Origin: Lachnospiraceae bacterium | Lineage (GTDB): Bacteria > Bacillota > Clostridia > Lachnospirales > Lachnospiraceae | Assembly (NCBI GenBank): GCA_017433725.1 | Contig: JAFRGQ010000041.1 | Coordinates: forward strand, 20,828 to 84,827 | Reading direction: 5' to 3' | DNA length: 64,000 nucleotides | In this document: positions 55,179-64,000 of the stretch, one piece after another | Layout: each line of letters opens with the position of its first letter | How positions within the stretch are numbered: the first letter of the stretch is position 1 | The notes under the pieces: generated by a model | Told to the model about the DNA's origin: nothing | The model's input: only the letters and a program-made list of their open reading frames with translations | Databases searched by the model: none | Made by a program: the position numbers and the translations under genes

Positions 55179-56088
55179 AATTTATTTAAATAATATGTTT
55201 AACAGCCTGCCGGATACGGCAGATGTGCAGAGGGCCAAAGATGAACTCTGGCAGATGATGGAGGACAAATATACGGACCTGATCTCGGAAGGCATGTCTG
55301 AGAATGAAGCAGTCGGTACGGTTATAGCCGAATTCGGTAACCTTGACGATTTCGCCGATCTTCTCAATATCAGAAGCCTTATACCGTATACTCTTCCGAA
55401 GGAAAGCAATGCTGCTGATGACAGGTATGAAAACTCACAATACTCATCAGATATTCAACACGATAGTATACCGGAAAGCAGGAAGAAATCCTCGAAATAC
55501 GGATATACCGCAAAGCCATGCCGCATCCTGTCAGTAGACGAGACAGGAGCCTACCTTAAGGAAATGACCAAAATCAGCCTGATCCGGGCTATCGGTGTAT
55601 TTCTCTGCATCACCTGTGTGATCGGCTATATCTTTTTCGGAAGTATCGGAAATAACGTCATCTTCTTTGAAAGAATTTTCGATGTAATCGGCACACTCGT
55701 TTTCTGGAGCTTTATCGTATGCGGCGTGCTGCTTTTCGTCTGGTCAGGACGTCTCGACGAACGCTGGAAATTCATTCGCAAAGAGCGTTGTGTTCTGGAC
55801 ACGGATGCACTGTCATTCGTAACGAACCGGTACAAAGGCGTTCAAGCCAGCGCAAGACAATTTCAGCTCATCGGGATACTTCTCTGTGTATTCTGCTGGC
55901 TTCCGGTCGCGATTCTGTCCTCCCTTGGAATTTCGTTCATTACGGGTTCCGTCGGTACGACGATCATGTTCCTCTTCATAGGAGCAGGCGTTGGTCTTCT
56001 GGTTGTAACAGGGGGGGTTGAGAGTGCCCACAAGAAGCTTCTGAAGAGAGATCAGAAGATCAAGGCAGAGGGTCAGGTCTTACAGTAA
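55165..56088 (+). CDS. HAAS/DUF1700-type membrane protein
   Basis: A 307-residue protein with an N-terminal HAAS helical domain (LPDTADVQRAKDELWQMMED, GMSENEAVGTVIAEFGNLDDF) of the kind also called permease prefix domain. A charged linker and four membrane helices follow (about 140-165, 175-195, 230-255 and 265-290). Two ATGs are adjacent; the second has better spacing from GGAGG. It is coupled with padR. The proteins are thought to transmit membrane or antibiotic stress, but no substrate is known. Confidence 0.85.
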   Translation: METLRIYLNNMFNSLPDTADVQRAKDELWQMMEDKYTDLISEGMSENEAVGTVIAEFGNLDDFADLLNIRSLIPYTLPKESNAADDRYENSQYSSDIQHDSIPESRKKSSKYGYTAKPCRILSVDETGAYLKEMTKISLIRAIGVFLCITCVIGYIFFGSIGNNVIFFERIFDVIGTLVFWSFIVCGVLLFVWSGRLDERWKFIRKERCVLDTDALSFVTNRYKGVQASARQFQLIGILLCVFCWLPVAILSSLGISFITGSVGTTIMFLFIGAGVGLLVVTGGVESAHKKLLKRDQKIKAEGQVLQ

Positions 56089-56140
56089 TCGAATATTTCT
56101 CTTCTGTTGGAAATATACTTCATTCCAACGGCATCAAACA

Positions 56141-56239
56141 GGAGCTGTCGCATTAAGCACCGCAGTCACAATATATGGCAGATATTTGCATATGACATCT
56201 GATATATATTATGACATCGCGCCTTAATGCGGCAGCTCC
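56141..56239. repeat. Family P nested palindrome after the HAAS gene
   Basis: Outer arms GGAGCTGTCGCATTAAG and CTTAATGCGGCAGCTCC. Inner arms around CACAATATATGGCAGAT and ATCTGATATATATTATG. It lies between the convergent HAAS and UlaG-like genes and may end both. Confidence 0.75.
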
Positions 56240-56324
56240 TTTAGTCATAAGTGATTTCGCTCTCTATTTGCATATATGTATATGCTTTATAAATCAAGTT
56301 TATTTTCGGAGGTATTCGTCATTT

Positions 56325-57137
56325 TCACTTCTTAAGTGTATATGCCTCACCCGGAACAAGCACCTTCAAGCGCTCCGGATTAACGATTGCTTCAGCAAGC
56401 TTCATCGGGTCACCGTTAAACGTTGTCCAGTCCGGCGCATCGACACTGCCCCAGTGAATCGGAATCAAAGTAGCGTTCGGATAGTTGTTGCACAGCTTCA
56501 CAGCACCGTCGAACGTAATATGCCATCCGTTATCCGCAAAATCCAGCAAAATCACATCCGGCTCCTCATACTGAAGCTGCTCCTCAAGAAGCCTCGAATC
56601 GCCCGGCATCCAGATCGTACCGTCCGGAGTCGTCATATAAAATCCGCAATAATCCTCTTTAGCCCAATGGCGATACTGCCATTTTTTAGAATCGTTCTGC
56701 CAGTTGTGCCATGCCGGCGTAAGCTTCACATGGACATTTCCGACATCAAACTCATCTCCGATGTCATGTCCGACACCCGCGAACCCTTCCTCGCGCATAA
56801 CCTGAGCAACATACTGAGTGCTATGATAGGTATCCGTCACATCCGCAGTGTGCTTCATCGTATCTCTTGAAAAGTGATCGTTATCAATGTGTGTCACCAG
56901 ATATCCGTCAATCGATTTTACTTCCTCTGACTTAAGCGGCGGATCATAGGTAAGCGGCATGTCAAAACCTTCAAGAACAGGATCGATCATGATGACGGTT
57001 CCCCTCGAATTAATCATCGCCGCACCGCCGCTGAGCCACCTGACCTGCGTCTCATTTAGAGCGTCGAACGCTTCTGTGTTGATATGTTCTACATGAGTCG
57101 GGATTGCCTGACCTTTGTCGTTTATTACTACATTCAT
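56325..57137 (-). CDS. UlaG-like metallo-beta-lactamase-fold protein
   Basis: A 270-residue cytosolic protein of the UlaG-type (L-ascorbate 6-phosphate lactonase) branch of the metallo-beta-lactamase superfamily. Metal ligands are visible in VTHIDNDHFS, in the Asp of MPGDSR and in the His of LIPIHWGS, with the WLSGGAAMINSRGTVIMIDP strand at the start. AAGGAGG lies 10 bases before the ATG. UlaG acts on ascorbate 6-phosphate, a pathway chemically next to diketogulonate, but this gene is 8 kb from the YiaK-like unit and a link is only a guess. Confidence 0.85.
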   Translation of the reverse strand: MNVVINDKGQAIPTHVEHINTEAFDALNETQVRWLSGGAAMINSRGTVIMIDPVLEGFDMPLTYDPPLKSEEVKSIDGYLVTHIDNDHFSRDTMKHTADVTDTYHSTQYVAQVMREEGFAGVGHDIGDEFDVGNVHVKLTPAWHNWQNDSKKWQYRHWAKEDYCGFYMTTPDGTIWMPGDSRLLEEQLQYEEPDVILLDFADNGWHITFDGAVKLCNNYPNATLIPIHWGSVDAPDWTTFNGDPMKLAEAIVNPERLKVLVPGEAYTLKK

Positions 57138-57285
57138 TTTCCTTTTGCCTCCTTACACCGTCATCGCTCTTGTCATCTTACAGTTGAAACTTTTGGAACC
57201 TAATGAACAGTCGCTCGCATTCTTGTTCTGACTTTGTGTCAGTAATCAGTATACTCCATTTCTGACATCGTGTCAATATAAATTT

Positions 57286-57360
57286 CAAGAACGCCGAGGC
57301 GTTCTTGCCGCGACGTGCGCGGCGCGTAAGAGCCTTCCACTACGCGCGTCTGCGATTCGC
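57286..57360. repeat. Family H repeat downstream of the membrane protein
   Basis: GAACGCCGAGGCGTTC hairpin, then TTGCCGCGACGTGCGCGGCGC, close to the copy at 11093. It lies just after the stop of the gene at 57367. Confidence 0.65.
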
Positions 57361-57366
57361 CGTCTC

Positions 57367-59519
57367 CTACTCCCACCACTGCCAAGTCAGCGCCGCACGC
57401 AAAAACACTTCTCTGTCATACCTGTTGAAGTAGGAACCTCCGTCGCCAATGTAGTATGTCAGATAATGGTATATGATGGTCACGACACATAACAGCGAGA
57501 GAACGGGCAAAAGCGTCGCCAGAGTTCGTTCATCCGCTTTTTGAATACAAGTACATACCACAATCATGGTCGCCATATACATGAACGGAGCAAAGTCGCA
57601 GAAATATCTCGGCATGAAGCCGCCGACCATCAGGTTGATAAAGATAATAACGGCACTCACTATAACGCAGGCAAAGAAAATCCCCCTGGACAATGTATCT
57701 TTCGGCTGACGCCTTTTCTGTAATCCTAAAAATATGAACAATGTCAGCGGATTACAAATCATAAATCCTCCGTTGCTATAGTGAGAGAAAAAATCCCCCG
57801 TGTATGATGATGAAAATGTAGTATTCTCGATAAACGGGAAGACAGTAGACATTTTCGGCGGGATGAACAAGTACATAAACAGACCCGGCACTAATTTTCC
57901 CATATCCGCTCTCACCCTTGTGACATCAATCGCGGTAAGATTATACTTTGCCCCGAATTCGAACGGGTTTCCGAATCGGATCTGATTATAATAAAACAGT
58001 AAGCCGAGGATAATTACGTACGGGAGCAATCCGGCAGTCAGATATCGCGCCGTGTCTTTAGGGTTCACTTTCCGGATGTGCACTCCCCCGCTCTTCTCCT
58101 CCACGGAACTGCTGCCGCCCGTCTCAATAAAATACCCCATAAAAATCGGAATCGCTATCAGGCTTCCCAATAGCAGCTGAGGACGGCATCCCGCCGTGAG
58201 CGCCATGCATGTTGATCCGGCGAGAACCCGCGGTATCGAATACTCTTTCCCATCATCTTTCAGAGACGTCATCCAGAAATAGATTCCCCAAAGGAGCATA
58301 GCACACCCCATCGTGACAGGAATATCATAAAATGTCACCGCCCTCGACAGCAGTATGACCTGCGCTCCCCCTGCGCTTGCCACAAATAGCAACAGCCATG
58401 TAATATACGGAATCTTCCCTCTCATCCTGTTTCCGAGCTCGATAAAGCACAGGAAGATGCCGATTATCATGAGTGCGAGCTCGATCCTTCCGGCAGGCAG
58501 AACACCCAAATCTTTCTTTGTCACCGCATAATGCGGCAGGTAAAACAGAATCTCCGGCACCACGCCGTAATAGACATAATACTTTCCTTCATAAAAGGCA
58601 CAATCCCATTCATAAGGAATACCCGATCTGTTATCCGGAACATAAGGGTCATCCAACTCAGCGAGATTCTCGTCGACAGGTATCTCCTCATTCAGGCTCA
58701 CCTGTCCGCTTACCATAGCATGTGCCAGAGAATCATACGGATTATCGTGCCAGGTCTTAGCAGCCTGAGTCAGATAACCCGAAAGTTGAAGACTGATGTA
58801 GAGGAGCAAAATGACTGTAATACCTGTGACCCATCCCTGCCACCGGACAGACATATCATATTTCGATTTATACAGCCTGGAACCGCTGCGGAGATGATAA
58901 GCCGCAAGAAACAGAATAAAGAAAAGAAAAACTCTGCCAAATGAGAAAAACAGAGGTCTCTTTCTGTTCACTACGATGCTGTCAATGTAGATGAAATCAC
59001 CGGTTTCGACATTTTTGAATTCAATCACGAGATCATTCATCTGCCCCATCGACCTCAGACTTATGTATTTCGTCTGCTCGATCAGGGCTGATATCGTCTT
59101 TACGCCTCCTCTGTTGTAGAAGCGGTGATGAGATTCATCCGTCATGTGAATAAGAAAATCTAAAGATGTTTCCTTACTGTCGCCAATCCACAATATGTTC
59201 TTTAAGTCTATATATAAGTCCTTTCCGGGCACATTCAAGCCGTCAAGCTCTATATAGACTTCCTCATTGCTGTCCACGCACAGGACACCCGGCTCCGCTA
59301 CCGTAAGGTTGTTATATATGATGCCGCTATCCGCCTGTCTTCTATCGCATATACTATCTCATCATTTCCGATGTTTCTGAAGAACAGGTAATTACACACA
59401 AAGGTCTCGAACAATATGATGAGACCGAGCGCCAAAAAATATTTGCTGATTAAGGCACGCAATATGCTTCTGTATTCGTGATTTTTGTTTTTACTTTTCA
59501 AGTCAGAAATGCTCGTCAT
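57367..59519 (-). pseudogene. Polytopic membrane protein, GT-C-like, split by a frame break near 59335
   Basis: Two frames belong to one protein of about 717 residues. The N-terminal frame starts at ATG 59519 (AAGGA 6 bases upstream) and contains a membrane helix (FLALGLIILFETFVCNYLFF) and RNIGNDEIVYAIED. It then runs into a stop at 59298. The downstream frame, open from at least 59330, reads ADSGIIYNNLTVAEPGVL, then a beta-rich outer domain and about 11 membrane helices, including FYEGKYYVYYGVVPEILFYLP. One extra base in the GGCGG region at 59331-59340 would restore the frame. The protein resembles uncharacterised clostridial membrane proteins of glycosyltransferase type C shape. Either a real mutation or a sequence error. 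Confidence 0.7.
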
Positions 59520-59793
59520 CCTAATTCCTTCTCCAAGAACGCCTCCGGTATGTACCCTGCATGCAGGAAATACCTGCATCGGAATGCCGCTACAGTCGTT
59601 CAGGTCCTTACCCTCAATTATACACAAAATATTTATGAAAAAGCCAAAAACAAAGAATAAAAAAAGAATTAGTCATCGTTAAAAGTGAACTCGTATATCT
59701 ATGCGGAAATCAAATATAACAAAAAATACACAACAAAATCACAAAAACTACATAAATTACAACAGATCAATATACAAACGGGATAATACAATC

Positions 59794-60593
59794 ATGAAAA
59801 ATAAAGTTATCGCAATCGTACTCGCAGCAGCTCTTACAACAGGCATCGGCGCAGGTTTCATTTATACACAGCACGTAAACAAGAACATGGTTCATAACAA
59901 CGTAGTAGCAACCGAACAGAACGCAGCCAACGATTCTACAGAATCCAAGGTCGAAACTGTCAAGGAGAGCAAGAAAGCCGCTCCCGTTGAGACAAAGAAA
60001 GCTGATGTAGAAGCTGATAAGACTTCTGCTAAGAAAGCAGTTGAGACACAGAAGGCCGCTGCAAAAGCTGACGATAAGAAACAGAATACACAGAAAGCTG
60101 AAGCAACAAAGAAGGCTGAAGTAAAGAAAGTGAGCTCGCAGAGAGCTGACACGACAAAGAAGGCTGAGGTAAAGACATCTGAAAATGCTGAAAAGGCATC
60201 TAACGGCGTACAGAAGGTCGCCGCAACAAAAAAAGCTGAAGTAAAGCAGCTGATACAAAGAAGGCTGATAAGGACATGTCTGAGGCTGAGTGGAATAAAG
60301 CTTATGATGAGGCTGTTAAGCACTATGAGGAAGATCTGAAGAAAGTCGACAAGAACGACAACGAGGAGTGGAGCAAAATAGTCGAAGAGCGTTTAATCCA
60401 TCGCAGTGAAGAATCTGCAAGACATGCTAATGATGTTGTAGACGAAGACCACATGACCGAAGAAGAGTGGAACAAATTGGTCGAAGAGCGTGGCCGTCAG
60501 CGCTATGAAGAGACCTTGAGACATGCCAATGATCGTCCGGACAATGAATCCACAACTGAGACAGTGGTCGAGAGCCCGGCAGATGCGGAATAA
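59794..60593 (+). pseudogene. Lys/Ala-rich surface protein, split by a frame break near 60246
   Basis: The first frame starts MKNKVIAIVLAAALTTGIGAG at ATG 59794 (an upstream ATG at 59701 has no ribosome site). After the membrane anchor come degenerate KKAEVK/KKADVE repeats. The second frame, in which TADTKKADKDMSEAEWNKAY-like residues continue the same repeat, runs to 60593 and contains two EEWNK(L/I)VEER...ARHAND units. The frames join if one G is added at 60244-60247. The outside portion is highly charged and probably elongated. A strong terminator follows. Function unknown. Confidence 0.65.
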
Positions 60594-60657
60594 TCAATGT
60601 CAATCGAAGGATAAAAAAATCTCTCTATGAACGCCATAGGATATACTGACTAAAAGC

Positions 60658-60697
60658 TGCGTCCCCTGTACAAATCAGTACAGGGGGCGCAGTTTTT
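60658..60697 (+). terminator. Terminator after the Lys/Ala-rich gene
   Basis: CTGCGTCCCCTGTAC and GTACAGGGGGCGCAG flank AAATCA, followed by TTTTT. One of the strongest intrinsic terminators in the window. Confidence 0.9.
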
Positions 60698-60882
60698 CTC
60701 TTCATCGCTTATACACGTGACGAAACTCTATGATACGCGCGCAAGGTGACATTCGTCTTAATCGTGAGTACAATCCCACGAGTTTATATGGTATAATTTT
60801 TCCTGTATACTGCGCCGCGTCACCGCACGAAAGATAATGCTGCGGACGCAAGGAAACAAAGTGCATTTTGAAAGGAGAGACT

Positions 60883-61763
60883 ATGCCCGGAGATATCAGA
60901 ACAACTACTTTGAAGAATGTCATCCTTTTGATTTCCTCAATTGTGATCTCGCTTGCGATAACACTATGTTATACGGAGAAGGCTTTTGCTGAAGAACCTC
61001 TACCCGCAGCTTCTGTGGAGGCGGAAGCTGTGGATATACAGCCGGAAGAAGGTCCTCCGGAAGTAGAGTATACGGAGCCTGAGGCTGAACCACCCTCGGA
61101 AGGGTCGGAAACGGAGGATACCGGACAGTATGCGGCCGTGGAAAACGATGCGGTGTATATAGACACGACAAGTGAAGAAACATGCGGCGATGTCGCAGAC
61201 GAGATGACTGCGGCAGCATATACGCAGACCGAACCGGAACAAGCGGAAGTCGTAAATGAGGCTGCCAGTGAATCGTGTAAGGCTGGCAATCCGGACGAAA
61301 CCGCAGGAGAAGGAAATTATGTCGATGATGCACAGGCAGCCAGCGCTGTCGTATCCGCTGACGAAGGAACCTCCGGCGATGCTGTGCTGACAGACAGCTC
61401 ACTCGTATCCACTGACGAAGGAAAATCCGGCGATGCTGTGCAGGAAGACAGTGCACTCGTACTCGATGACGAAGAAAAATCAGACGATACTGTACCGGCA
61501 GACAGCGCTGTCAATGCAGCTGAAGAAGTAACGTCAACAGATTCAGAACTGTCATCAGACAGTGTATCCAAAACCGAGTAATAAAAACAAACACAAAAAC
61601 AGGCACAAAGCCTTCTGCAACGCAGAAAGTACAGACTGCGGTAATCACTGTCAAACCAGCAAGGACCGGGGATACCTCCAATGTGAGTCTATGGCTGGTA
61701 CTCATGTTCCTGGCCTCTGCAACACTGATTGTGGTGTACCGGAAGAAAGCGATTAGGATATAA
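60883..61763 (+). pseudogene. Acidic wall-anchored protein, split by a frame break near 61577
   Basis: The main frame starts at ATG 60883 with AAAGGAG upstream, has a signal peptide (VILLISSIVISLAITLCY to AFAEE) and an acidic body with repeats of SADEGTSGDAV / STDEGKSGDAV / LDDEEKSDDTV. It stops at 61581. In the -1 frame, codons continue as IKTNTKTGTKPSATQKVQ and end PARTGDTSN, a membrane helix and YRKKAIRI, the shape of a sortase sorting signal with TGD in place of LPxTG. Adding one G at GAGTAA restores one protein of about 293 residues. The likely role is a surface spacer; function unknown. Confidence 0.7.
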
Positions 61764-61775
61764 AACATAAAAGAA

Positions 61776-61805
61776 CGCCCGGAGGCATGCATTGGCTTCC
61801 GGGCG
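61776..61805 (+). terminator. Hairpin between the acidic and metallo-beta-lactamase genes
   Basis: CGCCCGGAGGC pairs with GCTTCCGGGCG (one G-T wobble) around ATGCATTG. It is stable but lacks a T-run, so it may be a weak terminator or an RNA end-protecting hairpin. Confidence 0.55.
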
Positions 61806-61847
61806 CTTAAACATACTGTTTATACAACAGATAGAGAGGACACTATT

Positions 61848-63755
61848 TTGAAATTACTTTTGTCAAGACTGATAACAATACTTTTCATTTGCTCTGTATC
61901 ATTTACATACTTAGGACACCATACGGTAACAGGCGAAGAGCTGTCTCAGCATGAAGCACATTCATCAATAGACCTTGTTGCAGAGGACTCCTATCCCTCA
62001 GCTGATTCCCGGTCAGACGATTCCTCTCTATCCACCGACGCCTCGCCGGAAGATTCCGCTCTGTCCACCGATGATTCTTCTTTGTCCACAGACGCCTTAC
62101 CGGAGGATTCCTCTTTGTCCACCGGCGCTTCCATAGAAGATTCATCTATGCCTTCTGATGTTTCAACCGATGGCTTCGATTTTTCTACTACGACTTCTCT
62201 GGAAGAATCAGTCGATACGACCACTCCAATAGAATCATATGAGCCGATGGATATCGAAAATGCAGCCGTTGAAGCAGTGGATTATGCATTCTATACCGGG
62301 AAACCGATCTGCCCGAAGCCTGTCATCTCACATCAAAACATTCCACTCACGGAAAATGCTGACTATACCTTGGAATACACCAATAACATTAATCCCGGAA
62401 CAGCATCAATTATAGTACAGGGAATCAACAACTACTCGGGAACTGTTACCCTTTCGTTTAAAATTGTAAATGTCAAACTATCGACCAGATGTAATAGCTA
62501 TGATTACACAGGGCATGGAAGAAAACCAACTGCATTACTCTCCGGAACGCCTTATGCCCTGAAGAATGAAATCGATTATACCGTTTCTTATAAAAATAAC
62601 AGAAAATGCGGATCCGGAACGATTACAGTGAGCGGAATCGGAAAATGGTACGGATCGATATCCTGTAGATTTTATGTGTCGTTAAAGAGACTGACGCTCA
62701 ATTCAGTGACCAGTCCCACAAATCAGCGGATGGTTGCCTCCTGGACACCAGACACCTGCGTGACAGGTTATCAGCTCCGCTACGAAATAAACGGACAAAA
62801 AAAGTCAATTAAAATACCGGGCGGCAACGTGCGTACCAAAGCTATTACTCAACTTCCGAAAGATGTCATTTGCAAAGTAGATGTGCGTTCCTATTTGCAA
62901 CAGGACGGAAAAATATTTTATTCAAACTGGTCAGATGCAATGTCTGTCAAAATCAGATATCGCTACTGGTATGTGACCCAGTATGAAAGCATAACCGGAA
63001 ATCAGGCTATGATATATGCCATAACCGACAGATATAACCGGCTTGTTCTTATCGATGGAGGCTACACTCAAGATGCCAAACTCGTCCGGTCAATTATCAA
63101 AAAATACCATAATTGTGTCTACGCGTGGATCCTGACACACCCGCATCCCGATCACATCGGTGCATTCAATGCAATCATGGCAAACAATAAAGATATAAAA
63201 GTTAATAGGATCTTCGTTACAAAAGTAAACAGTAAAAGATACCGTGAGACAGCCAGATCGTATGATGATATTGCCACATACGACAGATTCTGTAAAATTG
63301 CCCGTAATCTTAAGAATGTTACATACTTACAGGAAAATGACACTTTTTCAGTATGGGGTCTTTCCTTTAAAGTTCTACATGGATGGGACAGTAACGTAAA
63401 TAATCTGAATAGTCATCTGTGCAACGACGGATCACTCATGTTCAAAATAAGCGGCGCAACAAAAAGCATGTTATTCTGCTCCGATACCCAAAGAGAGATG
63501 CAGAAGTTCATATATCCGAACCACATGAGTGAATTAAAATCAGATTATGTGCAGTGCGGACACCACGGAAATCAAGGCTTGACAAACTATTTCTACAGTC
63601 TTGTCGACGCTGATGTCGCATTCATGGATGCACCTCCATGGCTGCTCAGGAAAAACGGGAATTATGATGCGTACCTGCTAAAGGACTATCTGGAATCAAA
63701 GGGCACAAAAGTGTATAGATACGACGGAAAAACGCACACAATAAAAATCATTTAG
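61848..63755 (+). CDS. Secreted metallo-beta-lactamase-fold protein with Ig-like modules
   Basis: A 635-residue exported protein. Start is TTG 61848 with GAGAGGA 7 bases upstream. After the signal peptide comes a stretch of degenerate DSSLSTDA(L/S)PED repeats (about 45-120). Two beta modules follow that look like the MBG/Ig-like repeats of surface proteins (YTGKPICPKPVI, DYTLEYTNNINPGTASI, GINNYSGTVTLSF), then a fibronectin-III-like unit. The C-terminal half (about 380-635) is a ComEC-type metallo-beta-lactamase domain with THPHPDHIG, LFCSDTQ and CGHHGNQG. The enzyme would act outside the cell; the substrate may be nucleic acid or phosphodiester, by family only. Confidence 0.85.
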   Translation: MKLLLSRLITILFICSVSFTYLGHHTVTGEELSQHEAHSSIDLVAEDSYPSADSRSDDSSLSTDASPEDSALSTDDSSLSTDALPEDSSLSTGASIEDSSMPSDVSTDGFDFSTTTSLEESVDTTTPIESYEPMDIENAAVEAVDYAFYTGKPICPKPVISHQNIPLTENADYTLEYTNNINPGTASIIVQGINNYSGTVTLSFKIVNVKLSTRCNSYDYTGHGRKPTALLSGTPYALKNEIDYTVSYKNNRKCGSGTITVSGIGKWYGSISCRFYVSLKRLTLNSVTSPTNQRMVASWTPDTCVTGYQLRYEINGQKKSIKIPGGNVRTKAITQLPKDVICKVDVRSYLQQDGKIFYSNWSDAMSVKIRYRYWYVTQYESITGNQAMIYAITDRYNRLVLIDGGYTQDAKLVRSIIKKYHNCVYAWILTHPHPDHIGAFNAIMANNKDIKVNRIFVTKVNSKRYRETARSYDDIATYDRFCKIARNLKNVTYLQENDTFSVWGLSFKVLHGWDSNVNNLNSHLCNDGSLMFKISGATKSMLFCSDTQREMQKFIYPNHMSELKSDYVQCGHHGNQGLTNYFYSLVDADVAFMDAPPWLLRKNGNYDAYLLKDYLESKGTKVYRYDGKTHTIKII

Positions 63756-63803
63756 AATCATAAGGCGCAAGTGTGTACAGTGTCTGCAATACACTTATAA
63801 AAC

Positions 63804-64000
63804 GGGCTGTCGCATTATGACATGCCACCTCTATATGACAGATGTTACTTGCAAATATCGTAAGCGATGAATAACCAGGCCGGATTGCCGGGTTCCACCA
63901 CAGCTGGGATAATGGAACAAACGGAGTAGTCCAGTCCATGCAAGTCCTTTGTAATAAAGAAGTCCGTTCACTTTTACCCAGCTCATGTGAACATTCTCCC
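63804..64000. repeat. Half of a family P palindrome and unassigned tail
   Basis: GGGCTGTCGCATTATGACAT...TATATGACAGATGTTACTTGCAAATAT is the left half of a family P unit. The right half is missing, and unrelated sequence begins near 63861. The last 140 bases hold short open frames on the minus strand, such as one encoding VVEPGNPAWLFIAYDICK, but no complete gene can be supported. Confidence 0.5.

Noticed and set aside
56325-57137. Calling this gene ulaG and joining it to the YiaK-like unit as an ascorbate pathway
   Set aside because: No ascorbate PTS, no UlaD/E/F-type enzymes here and 8 kb separation with unrelated genes between.
59320-59345. Programmed -1 frameshifting in the membrane protein gene
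   Set aside because: No slippery heptamer at the junction and no reason for a short product; an indel is simpler, and two similar breaks lie nearby.
60241-60250. Slippage on the seven-A run just upstream as the cause of the frame change in the Lys/Ala-rich gene
   Set aside because: A shift at the A run would meet a TGA within a few codons; the frame can only change after that, at the AAAGCAGC site.
63748-63939. 63-codon minus-strand frame at the window end
   Set aside because: It crosses the half palindrome and has no ribosome site; codon pattern is not better than in the other frames.

Overview
The window looks like the chromosome of an anaerobic Firmicute of the class Clostridia, most likely a Lachnospiraceae-type gut organism. 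The signs are strong AGGAGG-type ribosome sites with some TTG and GTG starts, a rho-rpmE-DUF1385-prmC-prfA block, an HPr lacking Ser46, an arginine cluster with AhrC/ArgR-type boxes, roughly even base composition, and many secreted proteins and lipoproteins. This is inferred from gene content; no 16S gene is present. Most genes lie on the minus strand.

Layout. 0-6 kb: the start of an ATP-grasp protein, a lipoprotein of unknown role, a response regulator/histidine kinase/GerMN-lipoprotein operon, and a ComEA-like SLBB-HhH protein. 6-11 kb: arginine biosynthesis, argJ-argB-argD, with divergent argG across a shared control region. 11-17 kb: ptsH, a serA-type dehydrogenase and the fructose operon fruR-fruK-fruA. 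18-29 kb: housekeeping genes (TPR lipoprotein, glmM, a nucleotidyltransferase, prfA-prmC-DUF1385, rpmE, rho, trkH-trkA, tRNA-Leu). 29-41 kb: metY, cls, an aldo/keto reductase, a 1077-residue propeller-SpoIIE phosphatase, a GGDEF-PAS protein, a radical SAM activase-like gene next to a Cys4-motif protein, and an SH3b-repeat protein. 41-49.5 kb: a carbon-acid module made of an old-yellow-enzyme-type reductase, a TRAP transporter (dctP-Q-M), a YiaK-like dehydrogenase and a LacI regulator with matching operators. 49.5-57 kb: a YbjQ protein with two unknown neighbours, a flippase coupled to a PaaK/CapK-like adenylating enzyme, a PadR/HAAS pair and an UlaG-like lactonase-fold protein. 57-64 kb: a cell-surface block containing a polytopic membrane protein, a Lys/Ala-rich anchored protein, a wall-anchored acidic protein and a secreted metallo-beta-lactamase-fold protein. 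The first three of these each carry one frame break.

The intergenic space is unusually rich in short interspersed repeats. At least six families recur: ~100-bp nested palindromes, a GAACGCC(T/G)-type hairpin, 3'-end elements and others. One family is a duplicated ~84-bp structured leader that ends exactly at a Shine-Dalgarno site and start codon. These repeats, the three clustered frame breaks and the radical SAM/Cys4 pair are the most unusual things in the window. I found no phage, CRISPR array, insertion-sequence transposase or rRNA.
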